Source: Microbacterium paulum
GTDB lineage: Bacteria; Actinomycetota; Actinomycetes; Actinomycetales; Microbacteriaceae
Assembly: GCF_015707995.1 (NCBI RefSeq)
Contig: NZ_JAAGRY010000005.1
Span: forward strand, 1-64,000
Reading direction: 5' to 3'
DNA length: 64,000 nucleotides
The notes below the pieces were generated by a model that was not told where the DNA came from, did not search any database, and saw nothing but the letters and a program-made list of their open reading frames with translations. The position numbers and the translations under genes were made by a program. Below, piece after piece: positions 16,576 to 25,257 of this stretch (position 1 is its first letter; every line of letters begins with the position of its first letter).

Positions 16576-18351
16576 ATGTACCGCAGTAACGGAAACTTCG
16601 AGGCTTATGCCACACCCCTGAGGCCTGAGGGTGTTGACGGCAAGAAGGCCTACTTCGTCGGCTCGGGCCTGGCGGGCCTCGCCGGTGCCACCTTTCTGAT
16701 CCGCGACGCGGGGATGTCGGGCGACCAGATCACCATCTACGAGGAGCTCGCCCTGCCCGGCGGCAGCATGGACGGCATCTTCAACGAGCACAAGGGCTTC
16801 ATCGTCCGCGGTGGCCGCGAGATGGAGGCGCACTTCGAGACCCTGTGGGACCTCTTCCGCTCGGTGCCCTCGCTCGAGAACGAGGGCCAGTCGGTGCTCG
16901 ACGACATGTACCACATCCACAAGACGAACCCGTCGACGAATCCCAACCGCGCGACCGAGCACCGGGGCCAGCGCATCCCCGCCCAGAAAGACCTCACGCT
17001 CACCCCGCAGGCGGTCAAAGAACTCATCGGGCTCGCGCTCACGCGCGAGGTCGACCTCCAGGACAAGAAGATCGACGAGGTCTTCGGCGAAGAGTTCTTC
17101 CAGTCGAACTTCTGGCTCTACTGGGCGACGATGTTCGCCTTCGAGCCGTGGGCGAGTGCGATGGAGATGCGGCGCTACATCCTGCGCTTCGTGCACCACA
17201 TCTCGACCCTCGCCGACCTCACGTCGCTCCGCTTCACCCAGTACAACCAGTACGAGTCGCTCATCCTGCCGCTCGTGGAGAACCTCAAGAACCACGGCGT
17301 GACCTTCGTCTACAACGCCGAAGTGAACAACATCCTCGTCGACGTGACGAACGGGACGAAGGTCGCCACCCGGATCGAGCTGACCCGCGACGGCACGCCC
17401 GAGACGGTCGAGCTCACCGAGAACGACCTCGTCTTCGTGACCAACGGCTCGATCACCGAGTCGAGCACCTACGGCGACAACGACACCCCGGCCCCGATCG
17501 AGACCGACAACGGCAGCTCGTGGAAGCTCTGGAAGAAGCTCGCCGCGCAAGACCCGGCGTTCGGCAAGCCGGAGAAGTTCTGCGAGAACATCCCCGACGC
17601 GAACTGGACGATCTCGGCCACCGTCACCCTCACCGACGACAAGATCGCGCCCTACATCGAGAAGCTCACCGGCCGCGATCCCCGTGACGGGAAGATCGTT
17701 TCGGGCGGTCCGATCAGCTTCGCCGACTCGTCGTGGCTGTACGGCTTCTCGATGAGTCGCCAGCCCCACTTCAAGGCGCAAGACCCGCAGAAAGAGCTCG
17801 TGGTGTGGCTGTACGGCCTGTTCTCCGATAAGCCGGGCGATTACGTCAAGAAGACGATCCGCGAGTGCACCGGTGCCGAGCTGTGCGCCGAGTTCCTCTA
17901 CCACCTGGGCGTGCCGGTCGACGAGATCGACGATCTCGCGCACAACTCGGCGAGCACGGTGCCCTGCAACATGCCCTACATCACGTCGTACTTCATGCCG
18001 CGCGCTCTCGGCGATCGCCCCGACGTGGTGCCCGAGGGTTCGAAGAACCTCGCGTTCCTCGGCAACTTCGCCGAGACGCCGGTCGACACGGTGTTCACGA
18101 CCGAGTACTCGGTGCGCACCGCGATGGAGGCCGTCTACGAGCTGCTGAACGTCGACCGCGGCGTTCCGGAGGTCTTCGCGTCGTCGTTCGACGTGCGCGT
18201 GCTCCTCAGTGCGCTGTACTACCTGAACGACCGCAAGAAGCTCAGCGAGCTGAAGCTGCCGTTCATGGAGCGTCAGATCGGCAAGGCGGCGCTGCACAAG
18301 GTGAAGGACACCTACCTCGAAGAGATCCTGCAGGCGGCGAACCTCGTCTGA
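16576..18351 (+). CDS. ohyA: oleate hydratase
   Basis: 591 residues, family length. FAD-dependent hydratase that adds water to the cis-9 double bond of oleic acid giving 10-hydroxystearate, usually membrane-associated, and linked to detoxifying free unsaturated fatty acids. Seen: FAD loop VGSGLAGLAGA, and RGGREMEAHFE with Glu82, the position of the catalytic Glu in the Staphylococcus enzyme; then WDLFRSVPSLE, TMFAFEPWASAMEMRRY, and ITSYFMPR near the C-terminus. A clear GGGAGGA ribosome site (16564-16570) fixes this ATG over upstream options. Divergent from the MarR gene. Confidence 0.95.
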   Translation: MYRSNGNFEAYATPLRPEGVDGKKAYFVGSGLAGLAGATFLIRDAGMSGDQITIYEELALPGGSMDGIFNEHKGFIVRGGREMEAHFETLWDLFRSVPSLENEGQSVLDDMYHIHKTNPSTNPNRATEHRGQRIPAQKDLTLTPQAVKELIGLALTREVDLQDKKIDEVFGEEFFQSNFWLYWATMFAFEPWASAMEMRRYILRFVHHISTLADLTSLRFTQYNQYESLILPLVENLKNHGVTFVYNAEVNNILVDVTNGTKVATRIELTRDGTPETVELTENDLVFVTNGSITESSTYGDNDTPAPIETDNGSSWKLWKKLAAQDPAFGKPEKFCENIPDANWTISATVTLTDDKIAPYIEKLTGRDPRDGKIVSGGPISFADSSWLYGFSMSRQPHFKAQDPQKELVVWLYGLFSDKPGDYVKKTIRECTGAELCAEFLYHLGVPVDEIDDLAHNSASTVPCNMPYITSYFMPRALGDRPDVVPEGSKNLAFLGNFAETPVDTVFTTEYSVRTAMEAVYELLNVDRGVPEVFASSFDVRVLLSALYYLNDRKKLSELKLPFMERQIGKAALHKVKDTYLEEILQAANLV

Positions 18352-18423
18352 GGCCCGACACGGCACGCCCGTGCGCGCGCCCTCCCGGTCGATGGCAGAC
18401 TAGGAAGGCCCGCGTGCGGGCGT

Positions 18424-18495
18424 TCCGCCGTGGTGTAACGGCAGCACGACAGCCTTTGGAGCTGTTAAGTCCAGGTTCGAATCCTGGCGGCGGAG
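18424..18495 (+). tRNA. tRNA-Gln (UUG)
   Basis: Complete cloverleaf of 72 bases: acceptor 18424-18430 with 18488-18494, G discriminator, anticodon stem ACAGC/GCTGT, loop CTTTGGA with anticodon TTG, T arm CCAGG-TTCGAAT-CCTGG. CCA is not encoded. A -10-like CAGACT lies at 18396-18401, and the 5' leader holds a small GCCCGC/GCGGGC inverted repeat. Only one base separates the tRNA from the glmU start codon. Confidence 0.96.
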
Positions 18496-18496
18496 C

Positions 18497-19936
18497 ATGA
18501 CGAACACCCTGGATGCCTCGCTGGCCGTCGTGATCCTCGCGGCGGGTCAGGGCACGCGCATGCGTTCGGCGCTGCCGAAGGTGCTCCACCGCATCGGCGG
18601 CCGGCCTCTCGTCGGGCACGTGCTCGACACGGCGCGCGACCTCGCGCCGGCGCATGTGCTCGTCGTGGTGCGTCACGAGCGCGACCAGGTCGCCGAGGCC
18701 GTCACCGGCATCTCGCCCGAGGTGGTCGTCGTCGATCAAGACGAGATCCCCGGCACCGGCCGCGCCGTCGAGGTGGCGCTCGCCGCCGTTCCCGACTTCG
18801 TCGGCGACGTGCTCGTGCTTTCGGGCGATGTGCCCCTGCTCGACGCCGACACGCTCCTCACGCTCGTCCGCGACCACCGTGCCTCGCGCGCGGCGGTGAC
18901 GCTCCTTTCGGCCGTCGTCGACGATCCGACGGGCTACGGCCGCGTGATCCGCGCCGTCGACGGCACCGTCGAACGGATCGTCGAGCAGAAGGATGCCTCG
19001 GCCGCCGAAGCCGCCGTCCCCGAGATCAACGCGGGCGTGTACGTCTTCCAGGCGGCCCCGCTGCGCGCGCACCTCGGCCGCGTGGGCACCGCGAATGCGC
19101 AGGGGGAGAAGTACCTCACCGACGTGGTCGCCCTCGCCCGGGCCGACGGGCTCGCGGTCACGGCATCCGTCGTCACCGACGTCGCCCTGACCCTCGGCGT
19201 CAACGATCGCGCCCAGCTGGCCGAGGCGGGGCGCCTCTTGAACGCACGCACGGTGCGCCGGTGGCAGCTCGAGGGCGCGACGATCCAAGACCCCGCCACG
19301 ACCTGGATCGACGTCACCGCGACCCTCGCCCCCGACGTCACGGTGCTGCCGAACACGCACATCCTGCGCGCGACGGCGGTCGCCTCCGGCGCCGTCATCG
19401 GCCCCGACACGTCGCTCGAAGACTGCGAGGTCGGCGAGGGCGCGACCGTCCGCCGTACCGACGCGACCCTCGCCGTCATCGGCGCGCGCGCGACCGTGGG
19501 CCCGTTCGCGTACCTGCGGCCCGGCACGATCCTCGCCGAGGGCGGCAAGATCGGCACCTTCGTCGAGACGAAGAACTCGACGATCGGCGAGGGCAGCAAG
19601 GTGCCCCACCTCTCGTACATCGGCGACACCACGATCGGCCGCGGGGTGAACCTCGGCGCGGGTGCCATCACCGCGAACTACGACGATCTCGCCAAGCACC
19701 GCACGGAGATCGGCGACGAGGTGCACTCGGGCTCGCACAACGTGTTCGTCGCGCCCGTTAGGATCGGAGATGGCGCCAAGACGGGCGCCGGTGCCGTCAT
19801 CCGCAAGGACGTCCCCGCCGGTGCGCTCGCTCTGAGCGTCGCCCCTCAGCGCAACGTCGAGGGGTGGGTCGAGAATCACCGATCGGGAACGGCTGCGGCG
19901 GATGCCGCTGCCCGGGCCCGCTCCACACAGGAATAG
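18497..19936 (+). CDS. glmU: bifunctional UDP-GlcNAc pyrophosphorylase / GlcN-1-phosphate acetyltransferase
   Basis: 479 residues. N-terminal nucleotidyltransferase: LAAGQGTRMRSALPKVLH, VLSGDVPLLDADTL, NAGVYVF. C-terminal left-handed beta-helix acetyltransferase: many hexapeptide turns, PFAYLRPGT, GTFVETKNSTIGEGSKVPHL, NYDDLAKHRTEIGD. It supplies UDP-GlcNAc for peptidoglycan. The ATG is the second base after the mature 3' end of tRNA-Gln, so no Shine-Dalgarno fits between; the tRNA end itself carries GGAG one base from the ATG. No better downstream start exists before the catalytic loop. RNase Z cleavage would leave a leaderless mRNA. prs follows after four bases. Confidence 0.96.
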   Translation: MTNTLDASLAVVILAAGQGTRMRSALPKVLHRIGGRPLVGHVLDTARDLAPAHVLVVVRHERDQVAEAVTGISPEVVVVDQDEIPGTGRAVEVALAAVPDFVGDVLVLSGDVPLLDADTLLTLVRDHRASRAAVTLLSAVVDDPTGYGRVIRAVDGTVERIVEQKDASAAEAAVPEINAGVYVFQAAPLRAHLGRVGTANAQGEKYLTDVVALARADGLAVTASVVTDVALTLGVNDRAQLAEAGRLLNARTVRRWQLEGATIQDPATTWIDVTATLAPDVTVLPNTHILRATAVASGAVIGPDTSLEDCEVGEGATVRRTDATLAVIGARATVGPFAYLRPGTILAEGGKIGTFVETKNSTIGEGSKVPHLSYIGDTTIGRGVNLGAGAITANYDDLAKHRTEIGDEVHSGSHNVFVAPVRIGDGAKTGAGAVIRKDVPAGALALSVAPQRNVEGWVENHRSGTAAADAAARARSTQE

Positions 19937-19940
19937 GGCG

Positions 19941-20975
19941 ATGGCGCGCAAGAAGAACACGGTTGACCTCGACGTCGAGCGCGGCATCGCGCCGGGTCTG
20001 GTCGCCAAGACCAAGAAGCGCCTCGTCGTCGCGAGCGGTAGCTCGCATCCGGCCCTCTCCGAAGAGGTGGCCCTGCACCTCGGCACCGAACTCGTGCCGA
20101 CCGAGCACCGCACGTTCGCGTCGGGCGAGATCCTGACCCGCTTCGAGGTCTCGATCCGCGGCTGCGACGCGTTCATCATCCAGTCGTTCGGCCCGCCGGT
20201 GAACGAGTGGCTCATGGAGCTGCTCATCATGCTGGATGCCGCGAAACGGGCATCCGCCAAGCGCATCACGGTCGTGGCGCCGTACTACCCCTATTCGCGG
20301 CAGGACAAGAAGGGCCGCGGGCGCGAGCCGATCTCGGCCCGTCTGGTCGCCGACCTGCTGAAGACGGCGGGTGCCGATCGCGTCATGAGCGTCGATCTGC
20401 ACGCCGCGCAGATCCAGGGCTTCTTCGACGGCCCCGTCGACCACCTCTTCGCCAAGCCCGTGCTGCTCGACTACTTCCAGCGCACGCTCAGCCCCGAAGA
20501 CCGCGACAAGCTCACGGTCGTCTCGCCCGACACGGGCCGCGTGCGCGTCGCCGACCAGTGGTCGGACTCGCTCGGCGCACCGCTCGCGATCATCCACAAG
20601 CGTCGCGACCCGAACGTGGCGAACCAGATCACGGTGAACGAGATCGTCGGCCACGTCGCGGGCCGGGTGTGCCTGCTCGTCGACGACATGATCGACACCG
20701 GAGGCACGATCGTGAAGGCCGCGCAGGCCCTGAAGGCCAACGGTGCGGAACGGGTCATCGTCGCCGCGACCCACGCGATCTTCAGCGACCCGGCCGTCGA
20801 CCGGCTGCAGGACGACGCGATCGATGAGGTCGTCGTCACCGACACGATCCCGCTGCCGCCCGAGAAGCGCTTCGAGGCGCTCACCGTGCTGCCGATCGCG
20901 CCGCTGCTCGCCCGTGCCATTAAAGAAGTCTTCGAAGACGGGTCGGTCACGAGCATGTTCGACGGCGCCGCCTGA
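19941..20975 (+). CDS. prs: ribose-phosphate pyrophosphokinase
   Basis: 344 residues; makes PRPP from ribose 5-phosphate and ATP. Seen: SSHPALSEEVALHLG, SGEILTRFEVSIRGCDAFI, ITVVAPYYPYSRQDKK (catalytic flexible-loop region), DLHAAQIQGFF and the PRPP loop LLVDDMIDTGGTIVKAA. The N-terminus carries about 20 residues (MARKKNTVDLDVERGI...) more than the common core, as in related actinobacteria. ATG four bases after the glmU stop, giving the conserved glmU-prs operon. Confidence 0.96.
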   Translation: MARKKNTVDLDVERGIAPGLVAKTKKRLVVASGSSHPALSEEVALHLGTELVPTEHRTFASGEILTRFEVSIRGCDAFIIQSFGPPVNEWLMELLIMLDAAKRASAKRITVVAPYYPYSRQDKKGRGREPISARLVADLLKTAGADRVMSVDLHAAQIQGFFDGPVDHLFAKPVLLDYFQRTLSPEDRDKLTVVSPDTGRVRVADQWSDSLGAPLAIIHKRRDPNVANQITVNEIVGHVAGRVCLLVDDMIDTGGTIVKAAQALKANGAERVIVAATHAIFSDPAVDRLQDDAIDEVVVTDTIPLPPEKRFEALTVLPIAPLLARAIKEVFEDGSVTSMFDGAA

Positions 20976-21028
20976 GCGCACGGCGCGAGTGGTCTCAGCC
21001 GGTCGCCGCGCGGGCATAGGATCGCGCC

Positions 21029-23752
21029 ATGAGCGCACCTGCTGTCGACGCACGACTGTCTGTCGATCGTCCCTTCTCGGTCTCCGTCGTCGAGGTCGCG
21101 GGTGCGCTCGGCACCGGTGACGACGGGCTGTCGCCCGCCGAGGCCGCCGACCGTCTGGCCCTCGTCGGGCCGAATCTGCTGCCCGAGCCGAAGCGCACGC
21201 CCGCGTGGCTGCGCTTTCTGTCGCACTTCAACGACACGCTGATCTACATCCTTCTCGGCGCGGCGGCCATCAAGGCTGTCATGGGGGACTGGCTCGACTT
21301 CTGGGTGATCATGGCGGTCGCCGTCATCAACGCCGTCATCGGCTACGTGCAGGAGGGCCGCGCCGAGAAGGCGCTGGCGGGCATCCGCGGCATGCTCTCG
21401 GCCGACGCGACGGTGCGCCGGGGCGGCACGTGGGCGACGATCCCCGCCGCCGAGCTCGTGCCGGGCGACCTCGTGCGCCTCATGCCCGGCGACAAGGTGC
21501 CCGCCGATGTGCGGCTCGTCGAGGCCTCGCAACTGCGGATCGACGAGGCGGCGCTGACGGGCGAGTCGGTGCCCTCGTCGAAGCACACCGACGCGGTCGA
21601 CGCCGGTGCCGGTGTCGGCGACCGGGCCTCGATGGCGTTCTCGGGAACGATCGTCTCGGCCGGGCAGGGTCGCGGCATCGTGACCGCGACGGGGGCGCGC
21701 ACCGAGATCGGCCGCATCCAGGCTCTCGTCGGCGAGGCGGGCAGCCTCGCGACGCCGCTGACGAAGCAGCTCGATTCGTTCGGCAAGGTGCTCACGATCG
21801 TCATCCTCGGCATGGCCGCGGTGATGATGCTGATCGGCCGCTACCTGCACGACATGCCCATGCCCGAGCTCGTCTCGGCGACGATCGGCTTCGCGGTGGC
21901 GGCGATCCCCGAGGGCCTGCCGGCGCTCGTGACGATCACCCTCGCGATCGGCGTGCAGCAGATGGCGCGGCGCAACGCCATCACCCGCAAGCTCCCCGCC
22001 GTCGAGGCGCTCGGGTCGGTCACGACCGTCTGCAGCGACAAGACCGGCACCCTGACGAAGAACGAGATGACCGTGCGCACCATGGTCACCGCGGTCGAGC
22101 GCTACGAGGTCTCGGGGCTCGGCTACGACCCTTCGGGTGAGATCGCCCCGCCCGCCGGCCGCGACCTGTCGGCCCTCCTGGCCGTCGCCGACCTCTGCAA
22201 CGACGCGCACATCGACCGGCTGAGCGGCCCTGCGGGTGAGGGCTGGGCGCTCGTCGGCGAACCGACCGAAGGCGCGCTCAAGATCGTCGCGATGAAGGGC
22301 GGCGCGGATGCCACCGGCACAGCCCGCCTCGGCGTCGTGCCGTTCGACTCGGCCTACAAGTTCATGGCGACGCTCAACGAGGCATCCGACGGCTCTCGCG
22401 CGATCCTCGTCAAGGGAGCACCCGACCGCCTGCTCGAACGCTCGCTCACCCAGCGCGGCGCCGACGGCTCCGAGCCCCTCGACATCGCGTTCTGGGAGGC
22501 GGCGATCGACGATCTGAGCGCGCAGGGGCTCCGGGTGCTCGCCGCGGCGCGCAAGCCCACCCGCGGTGACACCGTGTCGATCGGCGATCTGGACGACCTC
22601 GAGTTCCTCGGCCTGTGGGGCATCCTCGACCCGCCTCGGCCCGAGGCGATCGAGGCGATCGCCGACTGCCACACCGCCGGCATCCGGGTGAAGATGATCA
22701 CGGGCGACCACGCCGGCACGGCGCTCGCGATCAGCCGCGAGATGGGGCTCGTGGAGGCATCCGACGACGGCCCGGCGGTGCTGACGGGGGCCGAGCTCGA
22801 GTCGATGAGCCAAGACGAACTGGCGAAGGTCGTGCAAGACGTCGACGTGTTCGCGCGCACGAGCCCCGAGCACAAGATCCGCATCGTCCGCGCCCTGCAG
22901 TCGCGCGGCGAGGTCGTCGCGATGACGGGCGACGGCGTCAACGACGCCCCCGCCCTCACCCGCGCCGATGTCGGCATCGCGATGGGCATCAAGGGCACCG
23001 AGGCGACGAAAGAAGCCGCCGAGATCGTCTTGGCCGACGACAACTTCGCGACGATCCGCAGTGCGATCGCCGAAGGGCGGCGCATCTACGACAACCTGCG
23101 CAAGTCGGTCGTCTTCTTGCTGCCGACCAACGGCGCCCAGTCGCTCGTGATCCTGGTGGCCGTCGTGTTCGGTCTGACGCTGCCGCTCACGCCCGTGCAG
23201 GTGTTGTGGGTCAACATGGTCACGGCGGTCACCCTTTCGCTCGCCCTCGCCTACGAGCCCGCCGAGCGCGGCATCATGAGTCGGCCGCCCCGCGGGTCGG
23301 GCGGCTCGATCGTCAACGGGCGCGAACTGGGCTTCGTGCTGCTCGTTTCGCTGCTGATCGGCGGGACGACGCTCGCCGTGTTCGGCATCTCGATCGCGTC
23401 GGGCACCGACCTCGCCGTCGCCCGCACCGAGGCGGTCACGATGCTCGCACTCGGTCAGCTCGCCTATCTGCTCAACTGCCGCTTTCTCGGTCGGTCGAGT
23501 CTCACCCTCGACGTGTTCCGCGGCAACCCCGCGATCGGCTGGTCGGCGCTCGCCCTCATCGTGTTCCAACTGATCTACACCTACGTGCCGTTCATGAACG
23601 CACTGTTCGGCTCCGAGCCCCTCACGGTCGGCGGGTGGCTGCTGCCGATTGCCTTCTCGGTCGCGATCTTCCTCGCCGTCGAGGTGCTCAAAGCGGTGCG
23701 CCGGCGCGCCGACGAGGGCGCCACGGCCGCTCGATTCAATGCGAACGCATAG
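21029..23752 (+). CDS. P2-type cation-transporting ATPase
   Basis: 907 residues. Order: cation ATPase N-terminal domain (about 10-80), M1-M2, actuator domain with [15 protein letters not shown]3-M4 with PEGLP in the ion pathway, phosphorylation site [12 protein letters not shown] (Asp337), N-domain [11 protein letters not shown], hinge [22 protein letters not shown], and six C-terminal membrane helices. PEGLP and length fit the Ca2+/Mn2+ (P2A) group, but Na+ export cannot be excluded. TAGGAT (21017-21022) ends six bases before the ATG, so the gene is probably leaderless and has no room for a riboswitch. Confidence 0.9.
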   Translation: MSAPAVDARLSVDRPFSVSVVEVAGALGTGDDGLSPAEAADRLALVGPNLLPEPKRTPAWLRFLSHFNDTLIYILLGAAAIKAVMGDWLDFWVIMAVAVINAVIGYVQEGRAEKALAGIRGMLSADATVRRGGTWATIPAAELVPGDLVRLMPGDKVPADVRLVEASQLRIDEAALTGESVPSSKHTDAVDAGAGVGDRASMAFSGTIVSAGQGRGIVTATGARTEIGRIQALVGEAGSLATPLTKQLDSFGKVLTIVILGMAAVMMLIGRYLHDMPMPELVSATIGFAVAAIPEGLPALVTITLAIGVQQMARRNAITRKLPAVEALGSVTTVCSDKTGTLTKNEMTVRTMVTAVERYEVSGLGYDPSGEIAPPAGRDLSALLAVADLCNDAHIDRLSGPAGEGWALVGEPTEGALKIVAMKGGADATGTARLGVVPFDSAYKFMATLNEASDGSRAILVKGAPDRLLERSLTQRGADGSEPLDIAFWEAAIDDLSAQGLRVLAAARKPTRGDTVSIGDLDDLEFLGLWGILDPPRPEAIEAIADCHTAGIRVKMITGDHAGTALAISREMGLVEASDDGPAVLTGAELESMSQDELAKVVQDVDVFARTSPEHKIRIVRALQSRGEVVAMTGDGVNDAPALTRADVGIAMGIKGTEATKEAAEIVLADDNFATIRSAIAEGRRIYDNLRKSVVFLLPTNGAQSLVILVAVVFGLTLPLTPVQVLWVNMVTAVTLSLALAYEPAERGIMSRPPRGSGGSIVNGRELGFVLLVSLLIGGTTLAVFGISIASGTDLAVARTEAVTMLALGQLAYLLNCRFLGRSSLTLDVFRGNPAIGWSALALIVFQLIYTYVPFMNALFGSEPLTVGGWLLPIAFSVAIFLAVEVLKAVRRRADEGATAARFNANA

Positions 23753-23839
23753 GTAATAGCGGGACGGCGCAGAGCGGAGCCACGTTAGCGTGGGGAACGC
23801 CACCACGCCCGCGGGCGGCACGACAGAAGGAGGACCATC

Positions 23840-24355
23840 ATGATCCGCACCACCGCCGTTGCTCGCCCTCGCACCGCCGGCGCGCTCCGCACCGGCTTCG
23901 CCGCCGCATCGGTCGTCGGTGTCGCCGTGCTCGCCGGATGCGCCGGCACGGCCGAGGCCGAGACCACCACCCCCACCGCAACCACGACCCCGACTGCGAC
24001 CACCACGCCCTCGGCCACAGCGACCGCGTCGGCCACGGCGGCGGCTCCCGCGAGCACCTACGTCGACGGTACCTATACGGCAGACGGCAGCTACATCGAC
24101 GGCGGCGGCGACGCCGAGTCGGTGACCGTCACGATCACCCTCGCCGACGACATCGTCACCGAGGTCGATGTCACCGGCAGCGCGACGAGCCCGCAGTCGC
24201 GCCAGTACCAACAGGCCTTCATCGGCGGCATCCAAGCCGAGGTCGTCGGAAAGGACATCGACACCCTCTCGGTCTCGCGCGTCGCCGGCTCGTCGCTCAC
24301 GAGCGGCGGCTTCAACCAGGCCCTCGAGACGATCAAGGCCGACGCCCTGTCATGA
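23840..24355 (+). CDS. FMN-binding (flavinylated) lipoprotein
   Basis: 171 residues. Signal peptide with lipobox VLAGC (Cys34), then a Thr/Ala/Pro linker of about 30 residues and an FMN-binding domain. The last part, SRVAGSSLTSGGFNQAL, matches the site at which ApbE links FMN through phosphoester to a threonine, here Thr154. It should sit on the outer membrane face and carry electrons. Strong ribosome site GAAGGAGG. The stop overlaps the apbE ATG; the NqrB-FNR gene follows, so partner, modifying enzyme and membrane electron source are adjacent. Confidence 0.9.
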   Translation: MIRTTAVARPRTAGALRTGFAAASVVGVAVLAGCAGTAEAETTTPTATTTPTATTTPSATATASATAAAPASTYVDGTYTADGSYIDGGGDAESVTVTITLADDIVTEVDVTGSATSPQSRQYQQAFIGGIQAEVVGKDIDTLSVSRVAGSSLTSGGFNQALETIKADALS

Positions 24356-25248
24356 GCGCCCCGGCGCCGGGGGTGTGGGAGTTCGACGCCATCGGCACGC
24401 GCTGGCACATCGTGACCGCCGCGCCGCTCGCCGAGGCGGCGCGAGCCGACATCGCGCAGCTCATCGACGGTTTCGATCGGGAGTGGTCGCGGTTCCGCGC
24501 CGACTCGGTGGTGAGCGCATTGGCGGACGGTGGTGACGCGCCGCTGCCGAAAGACGCCGCCGACATGCTCGGTCTCTACGCCGAGCTCTCCGACGCCACC
24601 GGCGGCGCCGTCAACCCGCTCGTCGGCGAGAGTCTCGCCCGGCGCGGGTACGACGCCGCCTATTCGCTCCGCGACACCGGGGCGCAGCCCGCCCCCGCGA
24701 ACTGGCGCGACGTGCTCACGTGGTCGAACGGGACGCTCGCCCTCACCGCCCCCGCGCTGATCGACGTCGGCGCTCTCGGCAAGGGGCGGCTCGTCGATCT
24801 CGTCACCGACTGGCTGCTCGAGTGCGCGGCGCAGGCATCGGCCGACGGTGCGGTGGTGGTGGATGCCTCGGGAGACATCCGCCTCGCCGGCACGACCGAG
24901 CGGATCGCCCTCGAGCACCCGTACGACCCGGGCAAAGCGATCGGGGTGTGGCAGGTCGCCGGCGGCGCCCTGTGCGCGTCGGCAGCGAACCGTCGCGCGT
25001 GGGGGGAGGGGCTGCACCACGTGCTCGACGCCCGCACCGGCGAGCCGGTCACGACGATCGCCGCCACGTGGGCGCTCGCTCCCACCGCGACGCTCGCCGA
25101 CGCTCTGGCGACCGCCCTGTTCTTCGACGGCGGACCGGCGCTCGCACACCGGTGGGGGGTGGAGTGGGTGCGGATGACCACGACGGGACGGCTGGAATGG
25201 TCTGCCGGAGCGGTGGATGCCGGCGCCGACCTCTTCGTCGGACGATAG
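24352..25248 (+). CDS. apbE: FAD:protein FMN transferase
   Basis: 298 residues. ApbE transfers FMN from FAD to a Thr/Ser of target proteins, using Mg2+. Seen: FDAIGTRWHI (start of the fold), FDREWSRFRADSVVSAL, DVGALGKGRLVDLV (FAD/metal site), VVVDASGDIRLAG, HHVLDARTGEP and ADALATALFFDGG. No signal peptide is evident, so it may act in the cytosol before export of its target or be exported otherwise. Coupled by ATGA to the FMN lipoprotein gene. The far upstream open frame is antiphase to the ATPase gene. Confidence 0.94.
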   Translation: MSAPAPGVWEFDAIGTRWHIVTAAPLAEAARADIAQLIDGFDREWSRFRADSVVSALADGGDAPLPKDAADMLGLYAELSDATGGAVNPLVGESLARRGYDAAYSLRDTGAQPAPANWRDVLTWSNGTLALTAPALIDVGALGKGRLVDLVTDWLLECAAQASADGAVVVDASGDIRLAGTTERIALEHPYDPGKAIGVWQVAGGALCASAANRRAWGEGLHHVLDARTGEPVTTIAATWALAPTATLADALATALFFDGGPALAHRWGVEWVRMTTTGRLEWSAGAVDAGADLFVGR

Positions 25249-25257
25249 TTTGGAACA

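Noticed and set aside
18408-18421. Terminator of ohyA just before tRNA-Gln
   Set aside because: GCCCGC-GT-GCGGGC has a loop too small for a full stem and no T-tract; it may simply be tRNA leader structure.
20976-21028. Riboswitch upstream of the P-type ATPase
   Set aside because: The predicted transcript starts at the ATG, leaving no leader; the same holds for corA at 31686.
20471-24235. Long minus-strand frame opposite prs and the P-type ATPase
   Set aside because: Same antisense artefact; no motif, ribosome site or hydrophobic pattern.
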